A program made the translations under genes and the position numbers. From NCBI GenBank assembly GCA_002455255.1, contig DKKL01000035.1, positions 77,147 through 105,300 on the forward strand: a stretch of DNA of 28,154 bases. The letters run 5' to 3'. The DNA comes from Candidatus Tepidiaquacellales bacterium UBA6667 (GTDB taxonomy: Bacteria; Bacteroidota; Ignavibacteria; Tepidaquicellales; Tepidaquicellaceae). The stretch's first letter is position 1. Each line of letters begins with the position of its first letter. The notes below the pieces were generated by a model that saw only the letters and a list, made by a program, of their open reading frames with translations, ran no database searches and was not told the origin of the DNA. This document shows, in pieces, positions 7,084 through 16,399 of the stretch.

Positions 7084-8106
7084 TTAGTTCAATGATTTTC
7101 TGAATAGATTAATGTTTTCACTTGTAATGCTAATTTCTATATAAACGGAGTTATCATATTGTTTAACAGAAATATTTTTTACTAAATCTGAAACTTCATT
7201 TTCTTCTGTTTTTCCTGAGGCTACTCCCGGTTTAAACTTCGTAATAGTTAAAATTGCTTTCATATAGTTTTTTAGTCTGTTCGCCTCTTTATTGTCAAAA
7301 CATTCTCCCTGAATTAGAAATTTCAGATTTTTATCCATCTTCGCCGAAAATGAAATAGAGTTTATACTTTTATAAAGAGTATTTATATCATCCATTATTC
7401 CGGACATTGCACTGTCGGAGTTCATTTCTGCATCAGGTGGCGAACCAAGAAAATTCATAAAAATTCCTCTGATAAAAGTCGGCTCTGATGAAACCATCAT
7501 TATATTATTCTTATAAATAATTTCATTTATAACTCGCATAAGTGAATCATTTGTTACTAAACCTGTGGCTGATGTATCTTTTGTAGGTATCATCTCATCT
7601 ATTCTGCTGTAATAATTACTTGCACATATTGTGTTGTTATCCCTGAAAAAGAAATATAATTTGTTCTCTTCATTGTGATAAATTTTTGTTCCGTCTGAAT
7701 AAGTCGTAATTGTGTAAGATGAATCTGTTTTTAAAATTTCATCAAGTTTTGATTTATCAAATACTCCTTTGAGAACAATAGAGTTTTCTCCAATCCATGA
7801 ATTTGAGTAATATAACTCATCTAAGTTTTCATTAACTGATGCACCGGTTGATTCTTTGAAAGAATATAATAAACTTCCAAAAGTTCTCTCCGCACTGAAA
7901 ATAGAATCTGATACATTTGTTTTCCAAAAATCCGTTCCACGCATCATCTTAAAATTTAAATACATAACAAACTGAGGATCTTTTTGCAGTAAATTAAAAT
8001 TTTGTCTTACACTAATTGGAAGTTTTTCTGGTTCAGGTCTTGAACTGCATCCGGTTAGTTTAACTAAACTTATAAAACAAAATATGACTATTATTGCTTT
8101 TCTCAT
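7084..8106 (-). CDS. Predicted lipoprotein of unknown function
   Basis: A 340-residue protein with a lipoprotein signal: MRKAII, a hydrophobic stretch, then LTGC, giving a predicted lipidated Cys20. The open frame extends seven codons further to a GTG at 8127, but the ATG at 8106 places the positive charges directly before the hydrophobic core and is preferred. The mature protein is soluble and rich in alternating beta strands (for example SIVLKGVFDKSKLDEIL, TKIYHNEENKLYFFF, TICASN). That is a repeated pattern of short strands ending in a residue-level check of stored values, reminiscent of DUF3352-type envelope proteins, but I do not recognise the family firmly. It is single, convergent with fbp and divergent from the methyltransferase-glycosyltransferase gene. 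Confidence 0.75.
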   Translation of the reverse strand: MRKAIIVIFCFISLVKLTGCSSRPEPEKLPISVRQNFNLLQKDPQFVMYLNFKMMRGTDFWKTNVSDSIFSAERTFGSLLYSFKESTGASVNENLDELYYSNSWIGENSIVLKGVFDKSKLDEILKTDSSYTITTYSDGTKIYHNEENKLYFFFRDNNTICASNYYSRIDEMIPTKDTSATGLVTNDSLMRVINEIIYKNNIMMVSSEPTFIRGIFMNFLGSPPDAEMNSDSAMSGIMDDINTLYKSINSISFSAKMDKNLKFLIQGECFDNKEANRLKNYMKAILTITKFKPGVASGKTEENEVSDLVKNISVKQYDNSVYIEISITSENINLFRKSLN

Positions 8107-8223
8107 ATCTGCAAAATAACTTATCACTTTTTAACTCTAAAGGTATAAAATAGATTCAGATTTAATCAAAACAAAATTATTTTATATATTTTAAGATTTA
8201 TTATTATAATATTATTAAACTAA

Positions 8224-9642
8224 TTGAATAATCTAACAGCATATAACACAGAACGTTCTGCCTTTTGGGATAAAATTTATTCCACCGACGGAAATTCAAA
8301 TTTATTTTCTTCTGCTTACCATTTCCGGGTAAAAGAAGTAGTAAGTTTTATTATTCCGGAATCTTCATCTGTATTGGAGCTTGGATGTGGTGATGGTTCG
8401 CTTATAGGTTCTTTAAATGCTTCAAAAAAAACCGGAGTAGATTTTTCTCAAGCAGCAATATCAAAAGCAAAGGAGTTTTATCCCGATACTGAATTTATTC
8501 TGGCGGATGTCCACTCGTTAACAAATAATGAAAATACAGATTATATAATTCTGTCTGATTTAATTAATGATGTTTATGATGTACAGATATTGTTCCAAAA
8601 TCTTGTTAAGAATTGCCATGAGAATACTAAACTAATTATAAATTTTTATAGCAAACTTTGGAGCTTTCCGTTAAAATTTGCAGAAAAAATAAAATTAAAG
8701 AAAAAAAACCTTGAGCAAAACTGGCTAACTGTCCATGATGTTATTAACTTGCTGAAACTTTCCGGATTTGAATTTATAAATCATAAAAGGGAAGTTCTCT
8801 TTCCTGTTCGTATTCCTCTCCTTTATTCTTTTTTTAATAAATTTCTTTCAAGATTTTTTCCGTTTAATCATTTGTGCCTTACAAATTTTGTAACTGCCGG
8901 CTTAATTCCATCTGAAATTAAAAGTAATTCCGTATCCATTATAGTTCCGGCAAGAAACGAAGCAGGAAATATAAGAGATATTCTCGATGGTGTCGAAAAA
9001 CTTGGCTCTGAAACAGAACTGATATTTGTTGAAGGAAATTCTTCTGATAATACTTATGATGTAATAAAATCTGAAATAAAAAATTATACTAAACTCCCGG
9101 TTTCTCTTTACAAGCAAAAAGGTAAAGGGAAAGGTGACGCAGTAAGAGAAGGTTTTAAACACGCTAATGGTGATATACTTATGATTCTTGATGCTGATTT
9201 AACAGTTCCTCCGGATAGATTGAAGTTTTTCTATGAAGCAATCGTTACAGGCAAAGGTGAATTTATAAATGGTGTCAGATTAGTATATCCAATGGATAAA
9301 AAGGCAATGAGGTTTTTTAATCTTTTAGGAAATAAATTTTTCAGTTGGGCTTTCACCTGGTTAATCGGGCAACCTGTTAAAGATACTCTTTGTGGAACAA
9401 AAGTTTTATATAAAAAAGATTATAATTTAATTTCCGAAAACCGTGAATATTTTGGAAATTTTGACCCTTATGGAGATTTTGATTTAATCTTTGGAGCAGC
9501 AAAAATAAATTTGAAAATTATAGATTTACCTGTCAGATACAGAGAAAGAACTTATGGGGAAACTAATATAAGCAGATGGAGCGGAGGATGGTTGCTTCTT
9601 AAAATGGTGTTCTTTGCCGCAAGAAAACTTAAGTTTAAATAA
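8224..9642 (+). CDS. Fused class I SAM methyltransferase / GT2 glycosyltransferase
   Basis: A 472-residue bifunctional protein. Residues about 1-225 form a SAM-dependent methyltransferase with motif I VLELGCGDG (50-58), GVDFS (71-75) and an acidic ADVHS strand. Residues about 236-472 form a family 2 glycosyltransferase of the dolichol-phosphate-mannose-synthase type: SIIVPARNEAGNI, FVEGNSSDNT, GKGKGDAVREGF, the DAD metal site at 323-325, DTLCGTK, and the C-terminal YRERTYGETN. No C-terminal membrane anchor is present. A sugar donor, probably a nucleotide sugar, and a polyprenyl-phosphate acceptor are plausible but not shown. The start is TTG at 8224 with no suitable ATG nearby. Its stop abuts the stop of the convergent M1 peptidase gene with zero spacing. 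Confidence 0.88.
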   Translation: MNNLTAYNTERSAFWDKIYSTDGNSNLFSSAYHFRVKEVVSFIIPESSSVLELGCGDGSLIGSLNASKKTGVDFSQAAISKAKEFYPDTEFILADVHSLTNNENTDYIILSDLINDVYDVQILFQNLVKNCHENTKLIINFYSKLWSFPLKFAEKIKLKKKNLEQNWLTVHDVINLLKLSGFEFINHKREVLFPVRIPLLYSFFNKFLSRFFPFNHLCLTNFVTAGLIPSEIKSNSVSIIVPARNEAGNIRDILDGVEKLGSETELIFVEGNSSDNTYDVIKSEIKNYTKLPVSLYKQKGKGKGDAVREGFKHANGDILMILDADLTVPPDRLKFFYEAIVTGKGEFINGVRLVYPMDKKAMRFFNLLGNKFFSWAFTWLIGQPVKDTLCGTKVLYKKDYNLISENREYFGNFDPYGDFDLIFGAAKINLKIIDLPVRYRERTYGETNISRWSGGWLLLKMVFFAARKLKFK

Positions 9643-11604
9643 TCACTTCACTAATATCATTTTTTTACCGTCATTAAAAATTAAATTTTCAAAATCATCA
9701 TAGACTTCAAGTTTATAAAAATATGTCCCTGAAGCAATATTCTCAGCATTAAATTCCACTTCATATTTTCCCTCTCTCTTCTTTTCATTTACTAATTCTG
9801 AAATTAATTCTCCGAGCATATTGTAAATTTTTAATTTAACACTCGAAGGATTTTTTAATTCATATTGAATAATTGTTTTCGGATTAAAAGGATTGGGATA
9901 ATTTTGATATAATGCAAAAGTTACCGGCAATATAATTGGTTCCTCATCCACGTCATTCAATACCCAATTATCCGGATCAATCAATACTTCAATTGGGTTG
10001 CTGTTTAATTCAAAAACAAAAGTTTCCTTTTGAAATTTATTAAATATTTTGATTGTCGTATCACCATCCTGAAATTTAAATTTTATATCAACAGGCATTC
10101 TGAAATAACCCGGTGATATTTCCGTATTACCTATAACTTCAAGATTAAACGTTACCAAGAAATTATTATTGATTGCTTCTGTTTCTAAATCATATTTATA
10201 AGTTGGAAAATTTTCACCATATATCCATTGATCAAAAAAATATTTAAGATCAAGATTGGATACTCTTTCTGCAATTTTTATAAAGTCTTCAGTTTTTGCG
10301 TTCTTATATGCAATCGCAGTATCATTTGAATATTCATATAATGTTTTAAAAAAAATACTGTCGCCGGTGATACCTCTTAACATATGTAATACTATGCTCG
10401 ATTTTGCATAAGTTCTGTCTCCATTGAAAATGTAAGATACGTCAACCGGTTTTTCTATATATATACTTCCTTTTGCTCTTTTCGCCGCGTTCATTGTTGC
10501 AAGAATATCCCATTTGAAAAATTCTTTACCCCTGTAATGCTCAAGAAACAGTGATGCTCCGTAAGTTGCAAATCCTTCGTTTAACCAAATATCACTCCAC
10601 GTATCAGGCGTGATTTTATCTCCAAACCATTGATGTACTAATTCATGTGCAACTATCGCATCAAAGAAAATTCCCATACTTGAAATAGTTTGGTGTTCCA
10701 TTGCTCCTCCCCATCCAAACTGAGCATGTCCGTATTTCTCTTTTATAAAAGGATATTCTCCAAATATACCTCTGTAAAAATCAAGCATTGGAATTGTTCT
10801 ATCTACTTCCGGTTTTGCCTGATTAAAACTTAGCGGGTAAATATAATTATTTACCGGCATAGAATCTTTTTCTGAATATTTATAATAAAAATCATAAGTT
10901 TCATATTTTGTTATGGCAAGTGATATTAAATATTGTGCTATCGGATATCTGCTATACCATTTATAAGTATGTGTGCTGTCTTCATTTATCAATATTTCAT
11001 CAAGCAATCCGTTTGATACCGGTGTCAGATCATTTCTGCACGTAACCCATACATCACTTGAATCTGCCTTATCCGATGGTACATTTTTGCAAGGAAACCA
11101 ATCCATTGCACCAAAAGGTTCACTCAATGTCCAAATTGACGGATATCCGCCCTGATTTCCGAAAATAAAACTTCCAAACCCTTGAGGGTCAGGAACTCCA
11201 TTGTAATATATTTTTATTGAATAATTGTTACCTGTTAAAAATCCCGAATTGAACGAAATATTAATTTTATTCTTAGTATGAAAAAAACCAATTCTTTTTC
11301 CGTTTAAAAAAACCGAATCTACCTTCATATTATCATTTAAATCCAAAAATACACTCTCTGAATTTTGAATGCTGATGAAGTTAATTATACAACTTCCGTT
11401 TATTGAATTTGGCGAAAGATTTATTCTTAAATCTAATTTATAATATGTTACATCTATCGTTGTATCACTCTTATAATTATTTTGTAATTGAAACTCTTTT
11501 CCGTTAATTCTCTTCCCTTCAGATTCTGATATATAATCCAAAAAATTCTGAGAAAATAAATTTTTTGAAATAAGAATTATTATGATTAATAATAAATACT
11601 TCAT
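9643..11604 (-). CDS. Secreted M1 family aminopeptidase with T9SS sorting domain
   Basis: A 653-residue zinc metallopeptidase. It has an N-terminal signal peptide (about 1-19), a beta-rich N-domain, and then the M1 catalytic core with the exopeptidase motif GAMEH at 300-304, the zinc site HELVH at 320-324, and the third ligand Glu343 in WLNEGFA. The last 89 residues, from about 565, form a type IX secretion C-terminal domain: LYQNYPNPFNP, KLKIYNMLGE, a GKYEVEFNAENIASGTYFYKL strand set and final KKMILVK. The enzyme should cross the outer membrane through T9SS and be anchored or released, cleaving N-terminal residues from peptides outside the cell. Its ATG overlaps the DUF1028 stop by 4 bp (ATGA), so the two are translationally coupled. 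Confidence 0.95.
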   Translation of the reverse strand: MKYLLLIIIILISKNLFSQNFLDYISESEGKRINGKEFQLQNNYKSDTTIDVTYYKLDLRINLSPNSINGSCIINFISIQNSESVFLDLNDNMKVDSVFLNGKRIGFFHTKNKINISFNSGFLTGNNYSIKIYYNGVPDPQGFGSFIFGNQGGYPSIWTLSEPFGAMDWFPCKNVPSDKADSSDVWVTCRNDLTPVSNGLLDEILINEDSTHTYKWYSRYPIAQYLISLAITKYETYDFYYKYSEKDSMPVNNYIYPLSFNQAKPEVDRTIPMLDFYRGIFGEYPFIKEKYGHAQFGWGGAMEHQTISSMGIFFDAIVAHELVHQWFGDKITPDTWSDIWLNEGFATYGASLFLEHYRGKEFFKWDILATMNAAKRAKGSIYIEKPVDVSYIFNGDRTYAKSSIVLHMLRGITGDSIFFKTLYEYSNDTAIAYKNAKTEDFIKIAERVSNLDLKYFFDQWIYGENFPTYKYDLETEAINNNFLVTFNLEVIGNTEISPGYFRMPVDIKFKFQDGDTTIKIFNKFQKETFVFELNSNPIEVLIDPDNWVLNDVDEEPIILPVTFALYQNYPNPFNPKTIIQYELKNPSSVKLKIYNMLGELISELVNEKKREGKYEVEFNAENIASGTYFYKLEVYDDFENLIFNDGKKMILVK

Positions 11605-12596
11605 TTTACCAATAACATCTTTTTACTTAATCTTTTTAATCCTGCGTCTAATCTGTAAATATATATACCTGATGGTAAATTTATTGCTTTCCAGTTAACT
11701 ATATAGTTTCCGGCTGGCATTTCTTCAGATAATATTCTTTCTATTTCTTTACCTGATATATCAAAGATGGATAAATATACTTTTTCTTTTTGTGGCAATG
11801 AAAATTCAATGAAAGTTTCCGGATTAAAAGGATTCGGATAATTTTGTTTCAGTATAAAATTTGACGGTATGTTTTCATTAATTTGTGAAATTCCTGAAGG
11901 CATCCATTGATTGAACAAAACCTGTAAAGAATCAATTGGATCTTTTCCGACTGGTGTATTATTTACTCTAAGGTCTAAATATAAATTATTAGTAGGGTCT
12001 GTAACTCTTCCGACTCGTATAAATGATGAAATGGATGATGTTCCTCTTGTAGAACATCTTGTATCTGCTCCTAAGATTTTTGCACCTTGCAATGCTGCCA
12101 TCAATTTTTTTGCTAATGAACCTTCTTCTCTGTTAAATCTTGCTTCCATCGAATCAAGTATCCTCTGACCGGATAAAATATTTCCCTGAATCGTATAAGT
12201 CGGTCCAATTAAATGATTTTTGTAATTTAAACAGTTTGAACCGGTATATCCCGCTTTTTCACCTGTTGTTGATTTAATTATTCCATATTGTCTTACCGAA
12301 GGATTATTCTGGGCATCTCTGATTATCATTGAGTCTATTATTTGCTGAGGCGAATATCCTGCTAAAAAAAGTGTCCTCGCATAGTTTTGGTTTGATGCTA
12401 AATATGATGCTTGTGTATGTATCACACCAAGTCCGGGATGAACGTCACTTAAAATTATACAGTTAGCAACGCAAGATGCACCTGCACTACCAACCTCTCC
12501 TGTGATAGGGTCATATGCTGTAATTGAAAATGTATCCTGTGAATTTGTTGTTTGAATTCCTGATAAAATGAATAAAACAGTAAATAATATTTTCAT
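11601..12596 (-). CDS. Secreted DUF1028 (Ntn-hydrolase-like) protein with T9SS sorting domain
   Basis: A 331-residue protein. After a signal peptide ending near NSQ comes DTFSITAYDPITGEVGSAGAS, the hallmark N-terminus of DUF1028, a family related to Ntn hydrolases. Further family features are GLGVIHTQASY, RQYGIIKSTTGEKAGYTG, the loop LSGQRILDSM, and ADTRCSTRGTSS. From about residue 246 a T9SS C-terminal domain follows: LKQNYPNPFNPETFIEFSLP, then SGIYIYRLDAG and KKMLLVK. If it is an Ntn-type hydrolase, cleavage of the signal peptide would place a Thr or Asp close to the new N-terminus, but activity is unproven for the family. It is coupled to the M1 aminopeptidase by an ATGA overlap. Confidence 0.9.
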   Translation of the reverse strand: MKILFTVLFILSGIQTTNSQDTFSITAYDPITGEVGSAGASCVANCIILSDVHPGLGVIHTQASYLASNQNYARTLFLAGYSPQQIIDSMIIRDAQNNPSVRQYGIIKSTTGEKAGYTGSNCLNYKNHLIGPTYTIQGNILSGQRILDSMEARFNREEGSLAKKLMAALQGAKILGADTRCSTRGTSSISSFIRVGRVTDPTNNLYLDLRVNNTPVGKDPIDSLQVLFNQWMPSGISQINENIPSNFILKQNYPNPFNPETFIEFSLPQKEKVYLSIFDISGKEIERILSEEMPAGNYIVNWKAINLPSGIYIYRLDAGLKRLSKKMLLVK

Positions 12597-12622
12597 ATTT
12601 TTTTTTCAGTAATTTAAAACAA

Positions 12623-14119
12623 TTATTTTGTTTTTAACAATATAATTCGCTCTATCCAGTTTTTTAAATTGAAGATTTTATTAATTCTATCGTTTATAAT
12701 TATGTTATCGCTTTTAAATTTACTTAAAATAGTAATTTCTCTTTTAAGGTTTTTAGCTTTTATTAATTTCTTTAAATGTTGAATTATTTTTTTCTCCGGT
12801 TCATTCTCGATTCCTTCTTTTTTAAGATTATATTCTGTTGATCTTATCAGATAACTTATTAAATTAATATTTCCTAATCTGTAATGTATTAAAAGATTAA
12901 ATATTCTCGTAAGATTAGTAAGTTCTATTCTGGAAAATTTTATTTCATGATTTAATATCAAATTGCTAAACTCTAATGCTTTTTCGTTTTCGTCAAATTC
13001 CATATAGTAAAACATCGCCCAGAAATAAAACTCAAGTATAAAGTCTTTAAAAAATGAATCCTCATATTTTTTAATCATTTCATTTATATATGTTATCTGC
13101 TCTTTTATTATTTTTATGTCTGTTGTTTCATTGTTTTTTAAATATTCAAGATATTTATGGCTTACAAAAAAAATCTTATTAATATCATCTTTGAATTCTG
13201 ATGCCTTATTGTGGATATCAACATATTTTTTGTAATTCTCAGTGTCTTTCCCCAATAAACAATATTTCAGTATATCATCTAAAGATTCATTTTTCACATT
13301 TATAATAGAATCTGCAAAAACTTCAGGATTTTTAGTTGCAAGTTCATATCTTTTTATACTTAATCTGATGCATTCTTTAAAGTTTCCGGCAAGTTCAGAA
13401 AGTTTTACGTTCGCAAGATAAAAATATTCTAATGCTCTTTTACTTTTTGCCATATTTTCGTTAGCAATCAAATTGTGACTCATAATTTCTTCCAATTTTT
13501 CGCGTGCATTTTCTGTCCTGATAAGACCTTGCTCTCTTTGAAAACTAAATATCTTACTCAATAGTTTTGAATACTCAGTTAAATTTTCAATCTTTGATAT
13601 ATATTCTTTTTCTTTTTCAAAAAACTTATCTGTTTTATAAACTTTCTTTTTTCTACGTTTTAATTTTACTATCACTCTTTCAAATTTCAATACATCGGTT
13701 AACTGTCCATACTTCTCAAATTTTTCTAAATTATTATTCAAAGTCTTGAAACCTTTAAAATACTGCCCAAATAACCCCTTTTTGTATAAATATTTCTGTT
13801 TGAAAACTCCTAAAGCACTTTCAAAATCGGGAGAAGTGTCTGAATAAAAATTAAACAGAGATTTAATGATAAGATTATACAAATAATTTTTTGTAAATGT
13901 CAGCTGTTTTGCAAAATTTTCATTTCTGAATTTTTCTTTTATTTTCATTTCATCATAGATACCATCTTTTCCCTGACGCTCTATTTCGTTAAACAACTTT
14001 AAATAATTTATCTCACGTTTTCTGTTACCGGATAATAAAGAACTGTAAATTTTAAAATATCTTTTTTCACTTTTCGACAAGGAATTTATTAACTCAAATA
14101 AATCTTCTGTTGGTTTCAT
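12623..14119 (-). CDS. Large alpha-helical (TPR-like) protein of unknown function
   Basis: A 498-residue protein, very rich in Lys, Asn, Glu and Leu, almost entirely helical by composition, with no signal peptide or membrane segment. Its N-terminus (DLFELINSLSKSEKRYFKIY, then NYLKLFNEIERQ and KNYLYNLIIKSLFNFY) matches a conserved but uncharacterised cytosolic family I recall from Bacteroidota and Ignavibacteria. Several degenerate 34-residue-like helix pairs (for example LEYFYLANVKLSELAGNFKE, FSRIELTNLTRIFNLLIHYR) suggest a TPR-like superhelix that could bind proteins. It is the first gene of the operon leading to the two T9SS cargo genes, 26 bp upstream of DUF1028, and is divergent from the FG-GAP gene. 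No function is assigned. Confidence 0.75.
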   Translation of the reverse strand: MKPTEDLFELINSLSKSEKRYFKIYSSLLSGNRKREINYLKLFNEIERQGKDGIYDEMKIKEKFRNENFAKQLTFTKNYLYNLIIKSLFNFYSDTSPDFESALGVFKQKYLYKKGLFGQYFKGFKTLNNNLEKFEKYGQLTDVLKFERVIVKLKRRKKKVYKTDKFFEKEKEYISKIENLTEYSKLLSKIFSFQREQGLIRTENAREKLEEIMSHNLIANENMAKSKRALEYFYLANVKLSELAGNFKECIRLSIKRYELATKNPEVFADSIINVKNESLDDILKYCLLGKDTENYKKYVDIHNKASEFKDDINKIFFVSHKYLEYLKNNETTDIKIIKEQITYINEMIKKYEDSFFKDFILEFYFWAMFYYMEFDENEKALEFSNLILNHEIKFSRIELTNLTRIFNLLIHYRLGNINLISYLIRSTEYNLKKEGIENEPEKKIIQHLKKLIKAKNLKREITILSKFKSDNIIINDRINKIFNLKNWIERIILLKTK

Positions 14120-14201
14120 AGAAGTATATGTTTAAAATAAATTTTTATAACAACTTAAAAAGATTTAATGCGTTTTAAATATAATAATTAAACAAAAAAT
14201 T

Positions 14202-15980
14202 ATGAAAACATTAATTCTTTCTCTATTAGCAGTCATTGCTACTTTTAATTTATCTTACTCACAATACTTTACAAAAGTTACAACCGGTCAGTTTGTGAAT
14301 GATGCCGGGGCTTCCAGAGCTGTCACTTTAATTGACTATAATAATGATGGGCAGCTTGATATTTATGTTACAAATGGTCCTCAGCCGGGTGCAATAAATT
14401 TTTTGTATAAAAATAACGGAAATGGTACCTTTACTAAAATTACAGATTTAACTATTGTTAATGATGTTAGCCGTGATGATGGAGCATCGTGGGCTGATAT
14501 TGATAATGACGGTTTTCTGGATTTGTGTTTTGTTAACTGGGGAAATAATACGGACAGATTATATCGAAATAATACTATGGGAAATTTTACTTTTCTAAAT
14601 ACAAGTCCGGTTTCTACTAATTTTGGTTTTTCGGAAGCTGTTTCGTTTGGTGATTATGACAATGACGGACTTGTCGATATTTTTATAACTAACAGTTTTG
14701 GTGCTAATCATAAAAACTTTCTATATAAAAATCTCGGCAATACTAATTATGTAAAAGTAGATACAGGAATTGCCGTAAGTGAAACTGCAGATTCAAGAGG
14801 TTTGAATTGGATAGATATTGATAATGATGGAGACCTTGATATATACGTAACAAATGAAGTCGGTCAAAATAATTTTCTGTATGTTAATAATGGTTCAGGA
14901 TATTTTACAAAAAATACAACATCAATAATTTCAAATGATGCAAGCAATTCCTGGAGTGGTAGTTGGGGTGATTATGACAATGATGGTGATCAGGATTTAT
15001 TCATCGCAAATCATGGCAAGAGACCAAATGCGTTATATAGAAATGAAGGGAATTTTACTTTTACAAAAATAAATTCTTCCGTGATAAATAATGATTCCGG
15101 ATATCATGCATCATCTTCATGGGTTGATTTTGATAACGATGGTGATCTTGATATTTTTACTACTCAGGCTTATGGTCCTGTTAATGTTAAACTCGTAAAT
15201 AAATTATACAAAAATCTTTTGATGGAAACCTCGCAACCAAATTTTGAAAAAATAACTAACGATGCCTCCGTTTCTGACAGTGGATATTCTTACGGTTTAG
15301 CTTTTGGCGATATGAATTCTGATGGCTTTCCTGATTTGTATATTGCAAATACTTTTAACGAGAGTCAGAATAATTATTATTATGTGAATAACGGAAATTC
15401 AAATAATTATTTACAAATTAAAACTGTTGGAACTTCATCCAATAAAGCCGGTATCGGAACAAAAATAAAAATCAAAGCAAATATCAATGGTAACCCTGTT
15501 TGGCAAACTCGGGTAGTAGAAGGGCAAGCTGGCTATTGTTCACAAAATCTTTGGTTAAATTTTGGATTCGGAAATGCTGCTATCGCAGATTCTGTTAAAG
15601 TTATATGGCCTTCCGGAAATATAAATCACTTTACAAATGTAGAACTAAACAGGTTTATTACTGTAACGGAAAACGGTGGTATTGTTAATATTAAAAAATC
15701 AGACAGCTATTCACCTCAGAAATTTGAACTTAAACAAAACTTTCCAAATCCGTTCAACCCGGAAACTAACATAAAATTTTCAGTTTCTAAAAGTGATTTT
15801 ATAAAGTTAATTGTCTATGACCTCACAGGCAAAGAAGTTAAATCCCTCGTAAATGCAAATTTGACTTCAGGTAATTATGTAGTTACTTTTAATGCAGAAG
15901 GTTTGAGCTCAGGTGTGTATTTCTATTCATTAATTTCCGGAGACTTTGTCTCCACAAAACAAATGATATTGTTGAAATAA
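14202..15980 (+). CDS. Secreted FG-GAP/VCBS repeat protein with ASPIC/UnbV and T9SS domains
   Basis: A 592-residue extracellular protein. After a signal peptide (about 1-20) come seven calcium-binding DxDNDGxxD-type loops starting at residues 45, 99, 151, 205, 257, 309 and 370, nearly all 52-54 residues apart. The count fits a seven-bladed beta-propeller. Residues about 401-490 form an ASPIC/UnbV domain (YLQIKTVG, GIGTKIKI, RVVEGQAGYCSQN, VKVIWPSG). From about residue 511 a T9SS sorting domain follows: KQNFPNPFNPETNIKFSVS to KQMILLK. Such proteins are usually surface adhesins or ligand binders. The gene is divergent from the helical-repeat gene and convergent with the EVE gene. Confidence 0.93.
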   Translation: MKTLILSLLAVIATFNLSYSQYFTKVTTGQFVNDAGASRAVTLIDYNNDGQLDIYVTNGPQPGAINFLYKNNGNGTFTKITDLTIVNDVSRDDGASWADIDNDGFLDLCFVNWGNNTDRLYRNNTMGNFTFLNTSPVSTNFGFSEAVSFGDYDNDGLVDIFITNSFGANHKNFLYKNLGNTNYVKVDTGIAVSETADSRGLNWIDIDNDGDLDIYVTNEVGQNNFLYVNNGSGYFTKNTTSIISNDASNSWSGSWGDYDNDGDQDLFIANHGKRPNALYRNEGNFTFTKINSSVINNDSGYHASSSWVDFDNDGDLDIFTTQAYGPVNVKLVNKLYKNLLMETSQPNFEKITNDASVSDSGYSYGLAFGDMNSDGFPDLYIANTFNESQNNYYYVNNGNSNNYLQIKTVGTSSNKAGIGTKIKIKANINGNPVWQTRVVEGQAGYCSQNLWLNFGFGNAAIADSVKVIWPSGNINHFTNVELNRFITVTENGGIVNIKKSDSYSPQKFELKQNFPNPFNPETNIKFSVSKSDFIKLIVYDLTGKEVKSLVNANLTSGNYVVTFNAEGLSSGVYFYSLISGDFVSTKQMILLK

Positions 15981-15991
15981 TAATTTATAAA

Positions 15992-16399
15992 TTATAATTC
16001 GCCCATTTTTAAAAATTCATCTATAAAATTTTCAGGTACAGGGACGACCGAAAGTCGTCCTTCTTTTACTAATCTGAAATCTTTATACTTTGGATTATTT
16101 TTTATTTCTGAAAGTGTTACAAATTTATTAAATTTTTTGAGTGGTTTAATATCAAACACTACTATTTTAGGATTATCTGACTTAGGATCTTGATATGGAT
16201 TTGAAATAACTTCCGCAATACCTACCATTTGTCTTTCATCCCCGGTATGATAAATTATTGCTTTATCTCCTTTTTTAATCTGCCTTATGAACATTAGTCC
16301 GGCAGGGCTTGTAACTCCATCCCATACAGTTTTTTTATCACGAATCAAATCATCCCAGTTATAAACTGAAGGTTCTGTTTTTAATAACCAATAGTTCAT
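15992..16399 (-). CDS. EVE domain-containing protein
   Basis: A 135-residue single-domain protein. The opening MNYWLLKTEPSVYNWDDL, then WDGVTSPAGLMFIRQIKKGDKAIIYHTG and VGIAEVISNPYQDP, are the signatures of the EVE (PUA-like) fold of the thymocyte nuclear protein 1 type. EVE domains have an aromatic pocket and are thought to read modified bases such as 5-methylcytosine derivatives in DNA; bacterial roles are mostly unproven. The protein is full length with an intact aromatic N-terminus. It overlaps the UvrD-like helicase stop by 4 bp (ATGA), so it is translated after the helicase from one mRNA. A DNA-related role is therefore plausible. Confidence 0.9.
   Translation of the reverse strand: MNYWLLKTEPSVYNWDDLIRDKKTVWDGVTSPAGLMFIRQIKKGDKAIIYHTGDERQMVGIAEVISNPYQDPKSDNPKIVVFDIKPLKKFNKFVTLSEIKNNPKYKDFRLVKEGRLSVVPVPENFIDEFLKMGEL

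Noticed and set aside
15980..15995. A 16-bp perfect palindrome (ATAATTTATAAATTAT) between the FG-GAP and EVE genes.
   Set aside because: It has no GC pairs, no loop and no T-tract, so it is not a credible terminator. In AT-rich DNA such palindromes arise often by chance.
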